DNA of 64,000 nucleotides from Roseiarcus sp963798015 (GTDB taxonomy: Bacteria > Pseudomonadota > Alphaproteobacteria > Rhizobiales > Beijerinckiaceae): NCBI GenBank assembly GCA_963798015.1, contig CAWCSA010000014.1, positions 11,446-75,445 of the forward strand, in the 5' to 3' direction. The translations under genes and the position numbers were made by a program. Numbering within the stretch: position 1 is the first letter of the stretch; every line of letters starts with the position of its first letter. This document shows, piece after piece, positions 18,769-27,869 of this stretch. The notes under the pieces are model-generated. The model saw only the letters and a program-made list of their open reading frames with translations. It did not search any database and was not told where the DNA came from.

Positions 18769-19587
18769 ATGCAACGATTCCGAGGCACCGCAATTTTAGT
18801 CAGCGGGACCGATATCAGTGACTCGTTTAAGCTGCCGCGCGTCACGGTCAACAACCCGGTGCCGGGGTTCGCGGCTTGGCCTACCGTAAATGCCCCTGCT
18901 CTGCAGGGCGGCCCCTCAGCGGCGCCCGGAGATTCCGCATTCGAAACGTTTATGATGGGCTTGCTGGCGAAAATTGCCGCTTCGTCGGTCGGCAGCATGC
19001 TCCTCGGCTTCATTCCCGGATCCTATCCGGTCCTCATAACGAGAGCCACGTCCAACGACATCAAGAGAATAGGACAATGTAACGCTGAAACAGGTAAGTC
19101 TAGCGATACGTTTTCCGTTAATGGAGTTGCAGTGCGTGGTCACGTGAGAATAGCATTCCCCGACAATTGGCTCGATGAGTGTCGTAGCGGACCTGCCACC
19201 GAACCACATCAGGTTCTCACTCATGAACTTTCTCATGGATGCGAAATGGCCACCCATGGAGGCACAGCGAATAAGAGGAAGCTTACTAGAAAATTTGGAA
19301 TTTACGATAATCCTCGTTTTAGTTTGGCGCGTGCTTTCGACGAAATGACAGAATTTCAAGCCATTCTGGTCACGAATATGCTCGTTTCTGAGACTTCAGA
19401 TAGTCTTCGTTTTCACCATGATCATCACGCGCGATTACCGCTTGAGCTTACCAATTCTGACACCTATTTTGCAACTTTTAAGGATGAGATAACTGAAGTC
19501 GTTGACAACAACCGACCGTTTACGCTCTTGCTTTCGGCTTTAACAAGTCCAAAATTTAATCCTTTAAAGGTTTATTTCGATAAATGA
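18769..19587 (+). CDS. Orphan zinc metallopeptidase-like protein with HELSH motif
   Basis: The product has 272 residues. HELSH (152-156, in VLTHELSHGCEM) fits the HExxH zinc site. E192 or E195 in AFDEMTEFQAILVTN is a possible third ligand, and RFHHDHHARLP follows. This order (HExxH, then an acidic residue, Asn and an Arg/His stretch) is reminiscent of the effector-type M91 metallopeptidases, but the match is by eye. There is no standard signal peptide; residues 63-84 are hydrophobic. Codon use from about 19000 on is much more AT-rich than in all neighbours, which indicates recent transfer. No immunity, secretion or partner gene is adjacent. The ribosome binding site (AGGTGAG) is weak and somewhat distant. 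Confidence 0.6.
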   Translation: MQRFRGTAILVSGTDISDSFKLPRVTVNNPVPGFAAWPTVNAPALQGGPSAAPGDSAFETFMMGLLAKIAASSVGSMLLGFIPGSYPVLITRATSNDIKRIGQCNAETGKSSDTFSVNGVAVRGHVRIAFPDNWLDECRSGPATEPHQVLTHELSHGCEMATHGGTANKRKLTRKFGIYDNPRFSLARAFDEMTEFQAILVTNMLVSETSDSLRFHHDHHARLPLELTNSDTYFATFKDEITEVVDNNRPFTLLLSALTSPKFNPLKVYFDK

Positions 19588-19677
19588 CGATTTTCACAAT
19601 TGGATTAAGCGTCGTACAGTAAAGTTCGCCGGATCCACCAATAATCGGCGGAGCAGGGCCGCAAATAGAAGGCACCA

Positions 19678-19712
19678 GTTTCTGCGCGGGCGTGGAACGG
19701 CGGCGCAGAAAC
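19678..19712. repeat. Perfect 10-bp inverted repeat (stem-loop) in the metallopeptidase/antiporter gap
   Basis: GTTTCTGCGC (19678-19687) and GCGCAGAAAC (19703-19712) are exact reverse complements separated by 15 bases. The hairpin lies between two convergent genes (ends at 19587 and 19809). No T-run follows on either strand, so it is not a classical terminator. It may still end transcription or be the scar of a lost element. The rest of the 221-base gap shows nothing else. Confidence 0.5.
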
Positions 19713-19808
19713 TCGCCTGGCTTTCTCTAGTGTCGTAGCGTCGACTTAAGGAACCGGAATTCCCAAAAATGGGGCGCCGGCGCAATCCGGGCCACCCAAG
19801 ACTTAATC

Positions 19809-22313
19809 TCAGGCGAGACCGGGGCTCGTCTCGTCTGAGCGGTTCATCGACGAGCGCGACGCGGCGATCTTGTGGATCACAAGACGGATATCGCGATTGT
19901 CCTCCATGAAACGATCGAAATCGATCTTCCGCAGCACGAGCAGCCGGCAATAGGTCATGGCGACGACGTCGGCCTGCCGCGTCATGCCGGTGAGGAGCGC
20001 CATCTCGCCGAACAGGTCGCCGCTGCCGAGCGGGATGCGGCGACCCGGAAACACCACCTCAGCGGCGCCTGAGGCGATGAAGTAGCAGGCGTCCCCTTCG
20101 TCGCCCTCACGCACGATCCGCTCGCGCGGCGCTACGAACCGGGGCCTGAGCAGCTTCTGCACCCGCTCGAGCTGCTGGTCGTTGAGATCGGCGAACAGGT
20201 CGAGGCGCCCGATCAACTCGCGCGTATCGAGTCCAAGATCAAAGCGCGGCCGCGCTTCCCTCTTTCTGTCCGCGACGCTGCCTTTGAGGTCCTCGTAGAC
20301 CTCGGCCGCGATGAGACCTTCTTGAAACAAGGCGTCGTATCGGCCCATCTCGCGTCGCATCGCCGATTGGCGCAAGAACCTGGCTTCGAGGGCCGCGGCA
20401 TACTGAGGATATTGTCGGCGCAACGCCTCGAGAGCGGCTGTCGTGCGCTTGAGGCGAACCTTGAGAATGACGTCGATGAGCTCGACGACGCGCTCGCCGA
20501 AAATCGATCGCGACCGCACAGCATGCGCGCCCGTGAGCTCCTGGATCAACAGACGCGTGACGAGCAGCATCTCGAAGCGGTCGCCGAGCCGGTCGGCGAG
20601 AAAGCGCACGATGCCAAAGCGGCGATAGAAGAAATAAGCGACGGCGAAAGAGAACGGAAAGGCGAGCGCGGCCTCGGCCCCCCGCTGGTAGCCGAGACGC
20701 CCGCCGCTCCTCGCGCCTTCGCCCAGAGCTTCGGCGTTGCGCAACAAAGCCTGCACGGTGACGGGCGAGGCGGCTCGCTCCGCCATGATTTCGAGCGCCA
20801 GCATTCGTTCTTGATTGCCGAGCGCCACCAAGCCGATCGCGAGGCGCTGGTGATCAGTGAGGCTCGCTTCGGCGGCGCCGGGCGATTTTGCCGCCGCCAT
20901 CCCGGCCTCATAGGGCGCGAGCGCGCTGGTAACGGCTAAAGCAGAGATCTCATGCTCGTTCGCGGTCGACCGAATTGTCTCGGCGACCTCGGTGTAGGAG
21001 AGCGCCAACACCCGGTCGCGCAACGCCTGGTCAACCGGCGACAGCTGATCGAGACGCAGGAGGCGGATGACGAACCGCAATGTCGTGCCGTTGACGAGCA
21101 GCGTGAACAGGACGAGGCCTGTGGCAAGCACCGCGACAAATCTTTGGATCTCAGGTTTTAGCGCCGGATTCTCGGTGACAGCCAGCGCCAGCACCAAGGT
21201 CAGCGCGCCGCGCAAGCCGCCCCAGGCGATGGCGAGCTTATAGGCGGTGCTTATCGGCTCGGTGAGTTTGGTCAGGCTCAACAGGGGCAAGAGCAGGAAG
21301 AGCACGAGAATGCGCGCGGCGAACACGGCTACGATCAGCGCCGCCAGCAGCACGACGTCGTGGAACTGCATGTCGAGCAACAGCTTCGGCACCAAAATCG
21401 ATGCCAGTACGAACACCAGCGAGTGCGCCCAGAAAGCGATCTGCGCCCAAAGATCCCTAATGAACGACCAATTGTACGGGGCGATGCGCGACCGCCCAAA
21501 AGCACTCACGGTCAATCCGGCGCACAGCACGGCGACGACGCCGGAAACATGCACGACCTGTTCGGCGACGATGAAGACGAGATAGGGAAGCGCGACGGTC
21601 AGCGTCGCTTCGGCCAATCGATCGTCGCGGGTCCAGGGGATGAGCTGCAGCAACGCCCGCCCGGCCAGGAGGCCCAGAGCCGCGCCGCCGAAGAAGGAAA
21701 CCAGGAACTGCTCCTCGCCAACGAGGAGGTTAGGTTGCTGTCCGGATACGATCACCCCCAACAGCACCGTGAACATGACGATCGCCGCGGCGTCGTTCAG
21801 AAGCGCCTCGCCCTCGACAAGGCGGGTCAGCCGCGCCGCGGCGCCGACATCACGGAACACCGCGATGACCGCTGCCGGATCGGTGGTCGCCACCACAGAG
21901 CCGAGCAACAGGCAGACCACCAGCGGCAGGCCCGCGATCGGCCAAAGCACAAAGCCGACCACCGCGGTGCAAACGACCGTGGCGACGACGGCCAGCATCA
22001 GAATCGGCGCCGCGTCCTCGAGCATCCGCCGGACGTCGACCGTGATCGCGCCCTCGAAGACGAGCAGCGGTAGGAAAACATAAATGAAGGTCTCGGCGCC
22101 GACCGGCAAATCGGCGAACAGTCCCGCGAAGGCGCCGAAGCGGGCGGAAAGGGGGGTGTGCACCAAGACAATCGACACCGCGCCGATCGCCACCCCGATG
22201 ACGGCGAGGAGCACGACCGGCGCAACGCGCAGCCGGACCGCCACCGGCTGGGAGACGGCGACGACCACGAGCAAGGTCGCAAGGACAGCCAGGAGCAGGA
22301 CGATATTGAGCAT
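19809..22313 (-). CDS. Na+/H+ antiporter (CPA1 type) with cyclic-nucleotide-binding domain
   Basis: The product has 834 residues. About residues 1-420 form the 12- to 13-helix antiporter domain of the CPA1/NhaP group, with the ion-site stretches SVVATTDPAAVIAVF and EGEALLNDAAAIV. A long cytoplasmic tail follows, mostly helical (about 430-690), ending with a cyclic-nucleotide-binding domain (about 700-810; VREGDEGDACYFIASGAAEV and GDLFGEMALLTGMTR). This layout recalls the eukaryotic SOS1 and sperm exchangers. The protein should exchange cytoplasmic Na+ or K+ for protons, with activity set by the CNB domain. The phosphate-cassette sequence GDLFGEMALLTGMTRQA keeps the Glu and Arg needed for cAMP or cGMP. 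Confidence 0.88.
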   Translation of the reverse strand: MLNIVLLLAVLATLLVVVAVSQPVAVRLRVAPVVLLAVIGVAIGAVSIVLVHTPLSARFGAFAGLFADLPVGAETFIYVFLPLLVFEGAITVDVRRMLEDAAPILMLAVVATVVCTAVVGFVLWPIAGLPLVVCLLLGSVVATTDPAAVIAVFRDVGAAARLTRLVEGEALLNDAAAIVMFTVLLGVIVSGQQPNLLVGEEQFLVSFFGGAALGLLAGRALLQLIPWTRDDRLAEATLTVALPYLVFIVAEQVVHVSGVVAVLCAGLTVSAFGRSRIAPYNWSFIRDLWAQIAFWAHSLVFVLASILVPKLLLDMQFHDVVLLAALIVAVFAARILVLFLLLPLLSLTKLTEPISTAYKLAIAWGGLRGALTLVLALAVTENPALKPEIQRFVAVLATGLVLFTLLVNGTTLRFVIRLLRLDQLSPVDQALRDRVLALSYTEVAETIRSTANEHEISALAVTSALAPYEAGMAAAKSPGAAEASLTDHQRLAIGLVALGNQERMLALEIMAERAASPVTVQALLRNAEALGEGARSGGRLGYQRGAEAALAFPFSFAVAYFFYRRFGIVRFLADRLGDRFEMLLVTRLLIQELTGAHAVRSRSIFGERVVELIDVILKVRLKRTTAALEALRRQYPQYAAALEARFLRQSAMRREMGRYDALFQEGLIAAEVYEDLKGSVADRKREARPRFDLGLDTRELIGRLDLFADLNDQQLERVQKLLRPRFVAPRERIVREGDEGDACYFIASGAAEVVFPGRRIPLGSGDLFGEMALLTGMTRQADVVAMTYCRLLVLRKIDFDRFMEDNRDIRLVIHKIAASRSSMNRSDETSPGLA

Positions 22314-22409
22314 AGAGGCAGAATCCTATCCGGTCGGCGCCTCGGGGGGCAAGGTTGCCGCCGACGTTCGGATGCGGAGGCGTGTCTGCCGGCAGACCTC
22401 CCGCTTAAA

Positions 22410-23111
22410 TCATCGGCAACTGCGCGCGGGCAATCCGTCCGGCTCAGCCGCTGGTGGGCAGGTTTTCGGCTCGTAGGGGCAGAGATCGACCAGCCGGCAA
22501 ACGCCGCACAAAGGTTTGCGGGCTACGCAGACATAACGGCCGTGCAGGATCAGCCAGTGATGGGCGTGCAGCAGAAATCGGTCCGGGACGACGCGCATAA
22601 GTCCGTCTTCGACCTCACGCGGCGTTTTGCCGGGCGCGATGGCGAGGCGGTTGGCGACCCGGAACACGTGGGTGTCGACGGCCAGCGTCGGCTCGCCGAA
22701 GACGGTGTTGAGCACCACATTGGCGGTCTTGCGGCCAACGCCGGGCAGGGCTTCCAGTTCCTCACGGGTGCGAGGGGTCCTGCTGCCGTGCCGTTCGACG
22801 ATTGCGCGGGAAAGCGCGATGAGGTTTTTGGCCTTGGTCCGATAGAGCCCGATCGTCTTGATTCGTTCGGCGAGCCGCTCCTCGCCAAGCGCCGCCATCT
22901 TCTCAGGGGTGTCGGCGATGGCGAACAGCGCCGGCGTGGCTCTATTCACGCCCGCGTCGGTCGCCTGCGCCGATAGCACCACCGCCACGAGCATCGTAAA
23001 GGGGTTGATGTACTTGAGTTCGCCCTTCGGGGTGGGATTGGCGGCGGCCAGGCGCTCAAAGATCGCCTCGGTCCTTGCCGCCCTCGCCTGTCGGGCCTCT
23101 CGTCGCGCCAT
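22410..23111 (-). CDS. nth: Endonuclease III
   Basis: The product (233 residues) is a bifunctional DNA glycosylase/AP lyase for oxidised pyrimidines in base excision repair. The helix-hairpin-helix LPGVGRKTANVVL carries the catalytic K128, and D146 is in VDTHVFRVANR. The 4Fe-4S cluster ligands are in CVARKPLCGVCRLVDLC (C-x6-C-x2-C-x5-C). The start is the ATG before ARREARQ; an extension of 27 residues upstream is possible but unconserved. It is divergent from the binding-protein gene at 23265. Confidence 0.96.
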   Translation of the reverse strand: MARREARQARAARTEAIFERLAAANPTPKGELKYINPFTMLVAVVLSAQATDAGVNRATPALFAIADTPEKMAALGEERLAERIKTIGLYRTKAKNLIALSRAIVERHGSRTPRTREELEALPGVGRKTANVVLNTVFGEPTLAVDTHVFRVANRLAIAPGKTPREVEDGLMRVVPDRFLLHAHHWLILHGRYVCVARKPLCGVCRLVDLCPYEPKTCPPAAEPDGLPARSCR

Positions 23112-23264
23112 GATGGATTTATAGGCGCGCGACGGCCGGGGCGCCAAGCCGGACTCGACTAAAGCGCAAGTTGCCATGGGCTGCAGTGACAAGCATTATG
23201 CCCGCATGAGGCTAGGGCATTGGCGGCGCGCCGCCGTACGAATTGTGAAATCGGGAGGAATGGA

Positions 23265-24473
23265 ATGAAATCACTCAGACAGACATTGATGCTGGCGGGC
23301 GCGCTTTGCGCCTCACTCGCCGCCAGTGCGGCCTTAGCCGCGTCCGACAAGGTCGTCATCGGCGACATCGACGACATGTCGGGGCCTTACGCCGACGTCA
23401 TTGGCCCTCACGGCGTCGAGGCGATCAAGATGGCGATCGCTGATTTTGGCGGAACCGTGCTTGGCAAGCCGATCGAAGTCCTGACGTTCGATCATCAGAA
23501 CAAGCCCGCTCTCGCCAGCCAGAAAATTCGCGAATGGGCTGACACCGACGGGCTGACGATGGAGCTCGGCGGGTCCAACACCGGTGTCAGCCTTGCCATC
23601 GCGCCAGTGTCCAAGGAGAAGAAGATCCCCTTCATCGCCATCGGGGCGGCGGGCGCCTCGCTGACCGGCAAGGACTGCACGCCTTATATGATCCATTATG
23701 GCTACGACACCACGGCGCTCGCCAACGGCACGGCCAAAACTTTAGTCGAACAGGGCGGCAAGAGCTGGTTCTTCCTCACCGCGGATTATGCTTTCGGGAC
23801 GCAGCTCGAGAATGCGGCGGCCACTGTAGTCAAGGCAAATGGCGGGACCGTCGTCGGCGACGTTCGCGTGCCACTTGGGACATCGGACTTCTCTTCCTTT
23901 CTCCTCCAGGCGCAAGGCTCGGGCGCGAAGGTGCTCGCCCTCGCCAACGCCGGCGCCGACACGTCCAACTCGCTCAAGGCGGCGTCTGAGTTCGGCCTCA
24001 CCAAGACGATGAGGCCTGCTGCGCTCCTGGTGTTCCTCACCGACGTTCACGCGGTCGGTCTTGATATCGCGCAAGGACTGGTGCTTACCACCGCCTGGTA
24101 CTGGAATACGAATGACGAGACCCGGGCCTTCGCCAATCGCTTCTTCGAGAAGACGAAGGCCATGCCGACTTTCTCCCAGGCGGCCTACTATTCCGCCACC
24201 CTCACCTATCTCAACGCCGTCAAGGCGGTCGGCTCGACCGATCCGGACAAGGTGATGGAACAACTCCATAAGACGAAGGTCAACGACATGTTCGTCAAGG
24301 ACGCCGTGATCCGTCCCGATGGCCTGCTTGAGCACGACATGTACATCGTTCAGGTCAAGACCCCGGCCGAATCGAAGGGCGAATGGGACTTCTACAAGAT
24401 CCTCAAAACGATGAAGGGCGATGAGGCGTACGGCAAGCTCGCCGATTCAGCCTGCCCCCTGGTCAAGAAATAA
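23265..24473 (+). CDS. Orphan branched-chain-type periplasmic binding protein
   Basis: The product has 402 residues. The signal peptide is MKSLRQTLMLAGALCASLAA, cleaved near ALAAS. The mature part starts DKVVIGDIDDMSGPYADVIG and has VLGKPIEVLTFDHQNKPALA and FFLTADYAFGTQLE, close to the second orphan binding protein at 28036-29232. The ribosome binding site GGGAGGAATGGA precedes the ATG. No permease or ATPase gene is near, so it must use a transporter encoded elsewhere or have another role. A 14-bp GC palindrome at 23222-23235 lies just upstream. Ligand unknown. Confidence 0.88.
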   Translation: MKSLRQTLMLAGALCASLAASAALAASDKVVIGDIDDMSGPYADVIGPHGVEAIKMAIADFGGTVLGKPIEVLTFDHQNKPALASQKIREWADTDGLTMELGGSNTGVSLAIAPVSKEKKIPFIAIGAAGASLTGKDCTPYMIHYGYDTTALANGTAKTLVEQGGKSWFFLTADYAFGTQLENAAATVVKANGGTVVGDVRVPLGTSDFSSFLLQAQGSGAKVLALANAGADTSNSLKAASEFGLTKTMRPAALLVFLTDVHAVGLDIAQGLVLTTAWYWNTNDETRAFANRFFEKTKAMPTFSQAAYYSATLTYLNAVKAVGSTDPDKVMEQLHKTKVNDMFVKDAVIRPDGLLEHDMYIVQVKTPAESKGEWDFYKILKTMKGDEAYGKLADSACPLVKK

Positions 24474-24487
24474 GAGAACCTCGGCGA

Positions 24488-24526
24488 GAGCGCGGCTGCA
24501 ACATTCTATTCGATGCTGCCGCGCTC
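24488..24526. terminator. GC-rich stem-loop between convergent genes
   Basis: GAGCGCGGC (24488-24496) pairs with GCCGCGCTC (24518-24526). With the inner GCA/TGC bases the stem is about 12 pairs with one mismatch and a loop of about 13. It lies between the ends of the binding-protein gene (+) and the CoA-transferase gene (-). There is no T-run, so a role as a bidirectional transcription end is only inferred from place and strength. Confidence 0.5.
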
Positions 24527-24548
24527 GGTCCGAGTAAGGCTAGAAAAT

Positions 24549-25220
24549 CTAACCCGCGACCGCTGCCTCGCGCGGCTCGTTCAGGGCAACCCCGTAGCTC
24601 GCCTCGGTCTTGGCGGCGATTTCGTCCAGGGTGACGCCGGGCGCGAGTTCGATGAGCGCCATGCCGCTTCGTCCATGCTTGTCGATCGTGAACACGCCGA
24701 GATCGGTGATGACGAGGTCGACAACCCTCGCGCCGGTCAGCGGGAGGGTGCAATGATGCAGGAGCTTCGGCCCGTCCTTGGCTGAGTGCTCCATCACCAC
24801 GACGATGCGTTTGACCCCGGCGACGAGGTCCATCGCGCCGCCCATGCCCTTCACCATTTTGCCCGGAATCATCCAGTTGGCGAGGTCGCCATTTTCGGCG
24901 ATCTGCATGGCGCCAAGGATGGCGAGATCGATGTGGCCTCCACGGATCATGGCGAACGAATCGGCGCTGGAAAAGAAGCTGGTCGTCGGCAATTGTGTGA
25001 CGGTCTGCTTGCCGGCGTTGATGAGGTCGGGGTCCTCCTCGCCCTCGAACGGGAACGGCCCCATTCCCAGCATGCCGTTCTCGCTCTGCAACTGCACGCT
25101 CATCCCCTGAGGGATATAGTTCGACACCAGCGTCGGAATGCCGATGCCGAGATTGACGTAGAAGCCGTCCTTGAGCTCCTTGGCGGCGCGGGCCGCCATC
25201 TGGTCGCGGGTCCAAGCCAT
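24549..25220 (-). CDS. scoB: 3-oxoacid CoA-transferase subunit B
   Basis: The product (223 residues) together with subunit A transfers CoA from succinyl-CoA to a 3-oxoacid such as acetoacetate or 3-oxoadipate. The catalytic Glu is E47 in LQSENGMLGMGP, and GGHIDLAILGAMQ and LPLTGARVVDLVITD are family marks. GGAGG precedes the ATG. It lies 19 bases after the subunit A gene. SENG is common to both acetoacetate (Sco/Atu) and 3-oxoadipate (PcaJ) enzymes, so the substrate is open. If 3-oxoadipate, it would fit aromatic breakdown. Confidence 0.93.
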   Translation of the reverse strand: MAWTRDQMAARAAKELKDGFYVNLGIGIPTLVSNYIPQGMSVQLQSENGMLGMGPFPFEGEEDPDLINAGKQTVTQLPTTSFFSSADSFAMIRGGHIDLAILGAMQIAENGDLANWMIPGKMVKGMGGAMDLVAGVKRIVVVMEHSAKDGPKLLHHCTLPLTGARVVDLVITDLGVFTIDKHGRSGMALIELAPGVTLDEIAAKTEASYGVALNEPREAAVAG

Positions 25221-25239
25221 GGGTCTGCCTCCGAAGTCT

Positions 25240-25947
25240 TCAGGCTGCGTCGCGCTTGCGGGTCGTGCGCTGTTCGATGCGCTTTAGCTCGTCGGGCACG
25301 TGAACGATGCGCTGAACGTAAATGCCGGGGGTGACGATGGCGTCGCCATCGATCTCGCCAGGCCGAACGAGATGCTCGACCTGAGCGATCGTCAGGCGCC
25401 CCGCGGTCGCCATCATCGGGTTGAAGTTGCGCGCCGTCTTTCGATAGACGAGATTGCCTTCCATGTCGCCCTTCCAGGCATGAACCAAAGAAATGTCGGC
25501 GATGAGGCCAGTCTCCATGACATAGGCCTCTTTGTTAAACTCGCGGACTTCCTTGCCCTCCGCAATCACTGTGCCAACGCCAGTGCGGGTAAAAAACGCG
25601 GGGATTCCCGCTCCCCCGGCGCGGATGCGCTCGGCAAGCGTTCCCTGCGGGTTGAATTCGAGTTCGAGTTCGCCCGCCAGATACAACCGCGCGAAGATCT
25701 TGTTCTCGCCGACGTAGCTTGAGATCATCTTCCTGATCTGGCCGGTTTCAAGCAGAACGCCGAGGCCAATCCCGTCAACGCCCGCGTTATTGGAAACGAA
25801 GGTCAAGTCCTTCGCGCCTGATCTGCGCACCGCGTCGATCAGCGTCTCGGGCACCCCGCAGAGGCCAAATCCGCCGGCCATCAAGATCATGCCATCCTTG
25901 ATCTGGCCGGCGAGCGCCTCGTCCGCATTGGCGTAGACTTTTCTCAT
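25240..25947 (-). CDS. scoA: 3-oxoacid CoA-transferase subunit A
   Basis: The product has 235 residues. MAGGFGLCGVPETLIDAV near the N-terminus holds the CoA-binding GGFGLCGxP motif. FVSNNAGVDGIGLGVLLETG and FNKEAYVMETGLIADISLVH are conserved. It is the first gene of the two-gene operon with scoB. The gene pair is complete and normal in size. Confidence 0.93.
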   Translation of the reverse strand: MRKVYANADEALAGQIKDGMILMAGGFGLCGVPETLIDAVRRSGAKDLTFVSNNAGVDGIGLGVLLETGQIRKMISSYVGENKIFARLYLAGELELEFNPQGTLAERIRAGGAGIPAFFTRTGVGTVIAEGKEVREFNKEAYVMETGLIADISLVHAWKGDMEGNLVYRKTARNFNPMMATAGRLTIAQVEHLVRPGEIDGDAIVTPGIYVQRIVHVPDELKRIEQRTTRKRDAA

Positions 25948-26078
25948 GGAATGAAGAGTTCCTGTCGAAGGGGCTCGTGCTCCGTAGCCCTCTCACGCCC
26001 GCGCGGCAAGACATGGGCCGCAGCGGCGAACGCTCACAAGCACGGCGGCGGAGGCCCCGCCAGAGGGCCTGCCGCGCC

Positions 26079-26621
26079 TCATTGAAGCTTTTCGTTGGGG
26101 TACACGCCCCACAACTTGTCCTGCTCGATATAGCCCTTGAACCCGTCTCCATCGACGAGGCACCAGGCGCCGTCGCAATTGCGGATGTTGACGATCACCC
26201 CCGACTGCAGCGTCGCGGCCAAATCCGCCGACGCGGAGGCGCGGGCAAAGAGCTTCGAGCTTTCGCCGTTTTTGGGCAGCACCAGCGCCGTCCGCCGCCC
26301 GGAAAGCAGCGAATGAAGCACCCAGCCCTCGATGCCCTCCGAGTCGCGGACCTTGCGCCAGATTTCAAACTCCGCGGTGATTTCCACCGGAAGCCCGGCG
26401 CGCTCATAGACCCACTTTGTCGCGTGGTCCTTGGATGGACCCTCACGCAGGTTGACGCGGTCGGTTTTCAAACTGGCGAATCGTGGCAACGGCAGTTTAG
26501 TGACTGGCCCGACAGGGTCGGCGAGCGCCGCGCGGGGCGCCAGAATCAAGGCGCAGGCCAGCGCGAGCAGGTCGCGACGGCCGAATGCGAGCGCATTGAG
26601 TGTTCGCTTGTCTCGGTTCAT
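26079..26621 (-). CDS. Secreted SH3-like domain protein
   Basis: The product has 180 residues with a signal peptide that may use the Tat or Sec route (FGRRDLLALACALILAPRAALA). Two bacterial SH3-like repeats follow: about 50-105 (DRVNLREGPSKDHATKWVYE, EGWVLHSLLSG) and about 115-172 (ATLQSGVIVNIRNCDGAWCL). Such proteins of the SH3_4/DUF1058 group act in the periplasm, probably at peptidoglycan, without a known reaction. GAGGAAGG precedes the chosen ATG. The gene is divergent from the hydroxyacid dehydrogenase at 26831. Confidence 0.85.
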   Translation of the reverse strand: MNRDKRTLNALAFGRRDLLALACALILAPRAALADPVGPVTKLPLPRFASLKTDRVNLREGPSKDHATKWVYERAGLPVEITAEFEIWRKVRDSEGIEGWVLHSLLSGRRTALVLPKNGESSKLFARASASADLAATLQSGVIVNIRNCDGAWCLVDGDGFKGYIEQDKLWGVYPNEKLQ

Positions 26622-26830
26622 GCCGCCTTCCTCGACAATGCTTTGCCCATCCTTGTCTTTGCCCGTTCTTCTGCTAAGGAGGCCAACCCGGCGGATCGGA
26701 GTTCGTGGGCGCGCCGGCGAATCCATTTGCGTCGTCTGTCGTTAACGCGGCGTGAACTCAAAGAGGGCGCGGAACCGATGATGGCGGCAAGGGCGGCGTC
26801 AGCGCCGCGCGGGCGATAAGAGCGGCGCTC

Positions 26831-27826
26831 ATGACCAAGAAAAAACCCCTTGTTGTAGTCACGCGGCGACTGCCGGAGCTGGTCGAGACGCGCATGCGCG
26901 AGCTGTTCGACGCGCGCCTCAACATCGAAGACAAGCCGATGTCCCAGGCCGAGATCGTCGAGGCGATGCGCGAGGCCGACGTCCTGGTGCCGACCATCAC
27001 CGATCAGATCAACGCCGCCATGATCGCCCAGGCCGGCGACCAGATGAAGCTGATCGCCAATTTCGGCAACGGGGTCGATCATATTGACGTGACCAGCGCG
27101 CTTCGCCGCGGCATCACCGTCACCAACACGCCGGGCGTCCTGACCGAGGACACGGCGGACATGACGATGGCCCTGATTCTCTCGACCGCGCGGCGGCTGG
27201 TCGAGGGCTCGCGCGTCATTCCCGAAGGGCAATGGGCCGGCTGGTCGCCGACCTGGATGCTGGGGCGCCGCATTACCGGCAAGCGCCTCGGCATCGTCGG
27301 CATGGGACGGATCGGGCAGGCGTTGGCGCGCCGCGCGCGGGCGTTCGGCATGTCGATCCACTACCACAATCGCCGTCGGGTGGCGGCGCAAGTCGAGGAA
27401 GCGCTCGAGGCGACCTATTGGGATTCGCTCGACCAGATGCTGGCGCGAATGGATTTCGTCTCGATCAACTGCCCGCATACGCCTGGCACCTTCCACCTTC
27501 TGTCCGCCCGCCGCCTGAAATATCTCCGTCCCGACGCCATTCTCATCAATACCGCGCGCGGCGAAGTGGTCGACGAGAACGCGCTGATTCGGATGCTGGA
27601 GGCAGGCGAACTCGCCAATGCCGGTCTCGACGTGTTCGAGCACGCTCCGGCTGTCAACGAGAAGCTGATCGCGCTGGCGAAAATGGGCAAGGTGACGCTC
27701 CTGCCGCACACGGGTTCGGCGACGCACGAGGGCCGCGCCGACATGGGCGAGAAGGTCATCATCAACATCCGCACCTTCGTCGACGGCCACCGGCCGCCCG
27801 ACCGGGTGCTGCCGAGCATGTTGTAA
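26831..27826 (+). CDS. D-2-hydroxyacid dehydrogenase, glyoxylate/hydroxypyruvate reductase type
   Basis: The product has 331 residues. The Rossmann motif is GIVGMGRIGQALARRA (residues 154-169). Catalytic residues are R243 (NTARGEVVDE), E272-region in DVFEHAP and H293 (LPHTGSATHE). The HNRRR after the second beta strand suggests NADPH preference. The long helix region EDTADMTMALILSTARR matches glyoxylate reductases of alphaproteobacteria. It stands alone; a repeat element begins 43 bases after its stop. Confidence 0.93.
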   Translation: MTKKKPLVVVTRRLPELVETRMRELFDARLNIEDKPMSQAEIVEAMREADVLVPTITDQINAAMIAQAGDQMKLIANFGNGVDHIDVTSALRRGITVTNTPGVLTEDTADMTMALILSTARRLVEGSRVIPEGQWAGWSPTWMLGRRITGKRLGIVGMGRIGQALARRARAFGMSIHYHNRRRVAAQVEEALEATYWDSLDQMLARMDFVSINCPHTPGTFHLLSARRLKYLRPDAILINTARGEVVDENALIRMLEAGELANAGLDVFEHAPAVNEKLIALAKMGKVTLLPHTGSATHEGRADMGEKVIINIRTFVDGHRPPDRVLPSML

Positions 27827-27869
27827 ACCGCTGCGTTCTAGATGAGCGGCAATAAACATAAAATGTATG

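Noticed and set aside
23222..23235. 14-bp palindrome GGCGGCGCGCCGCC before the orphan receptor gene
   Set aside because: Made only of G and C in a GC-rich genome; such palindromes are expected by chance, and no second copy was noticed.
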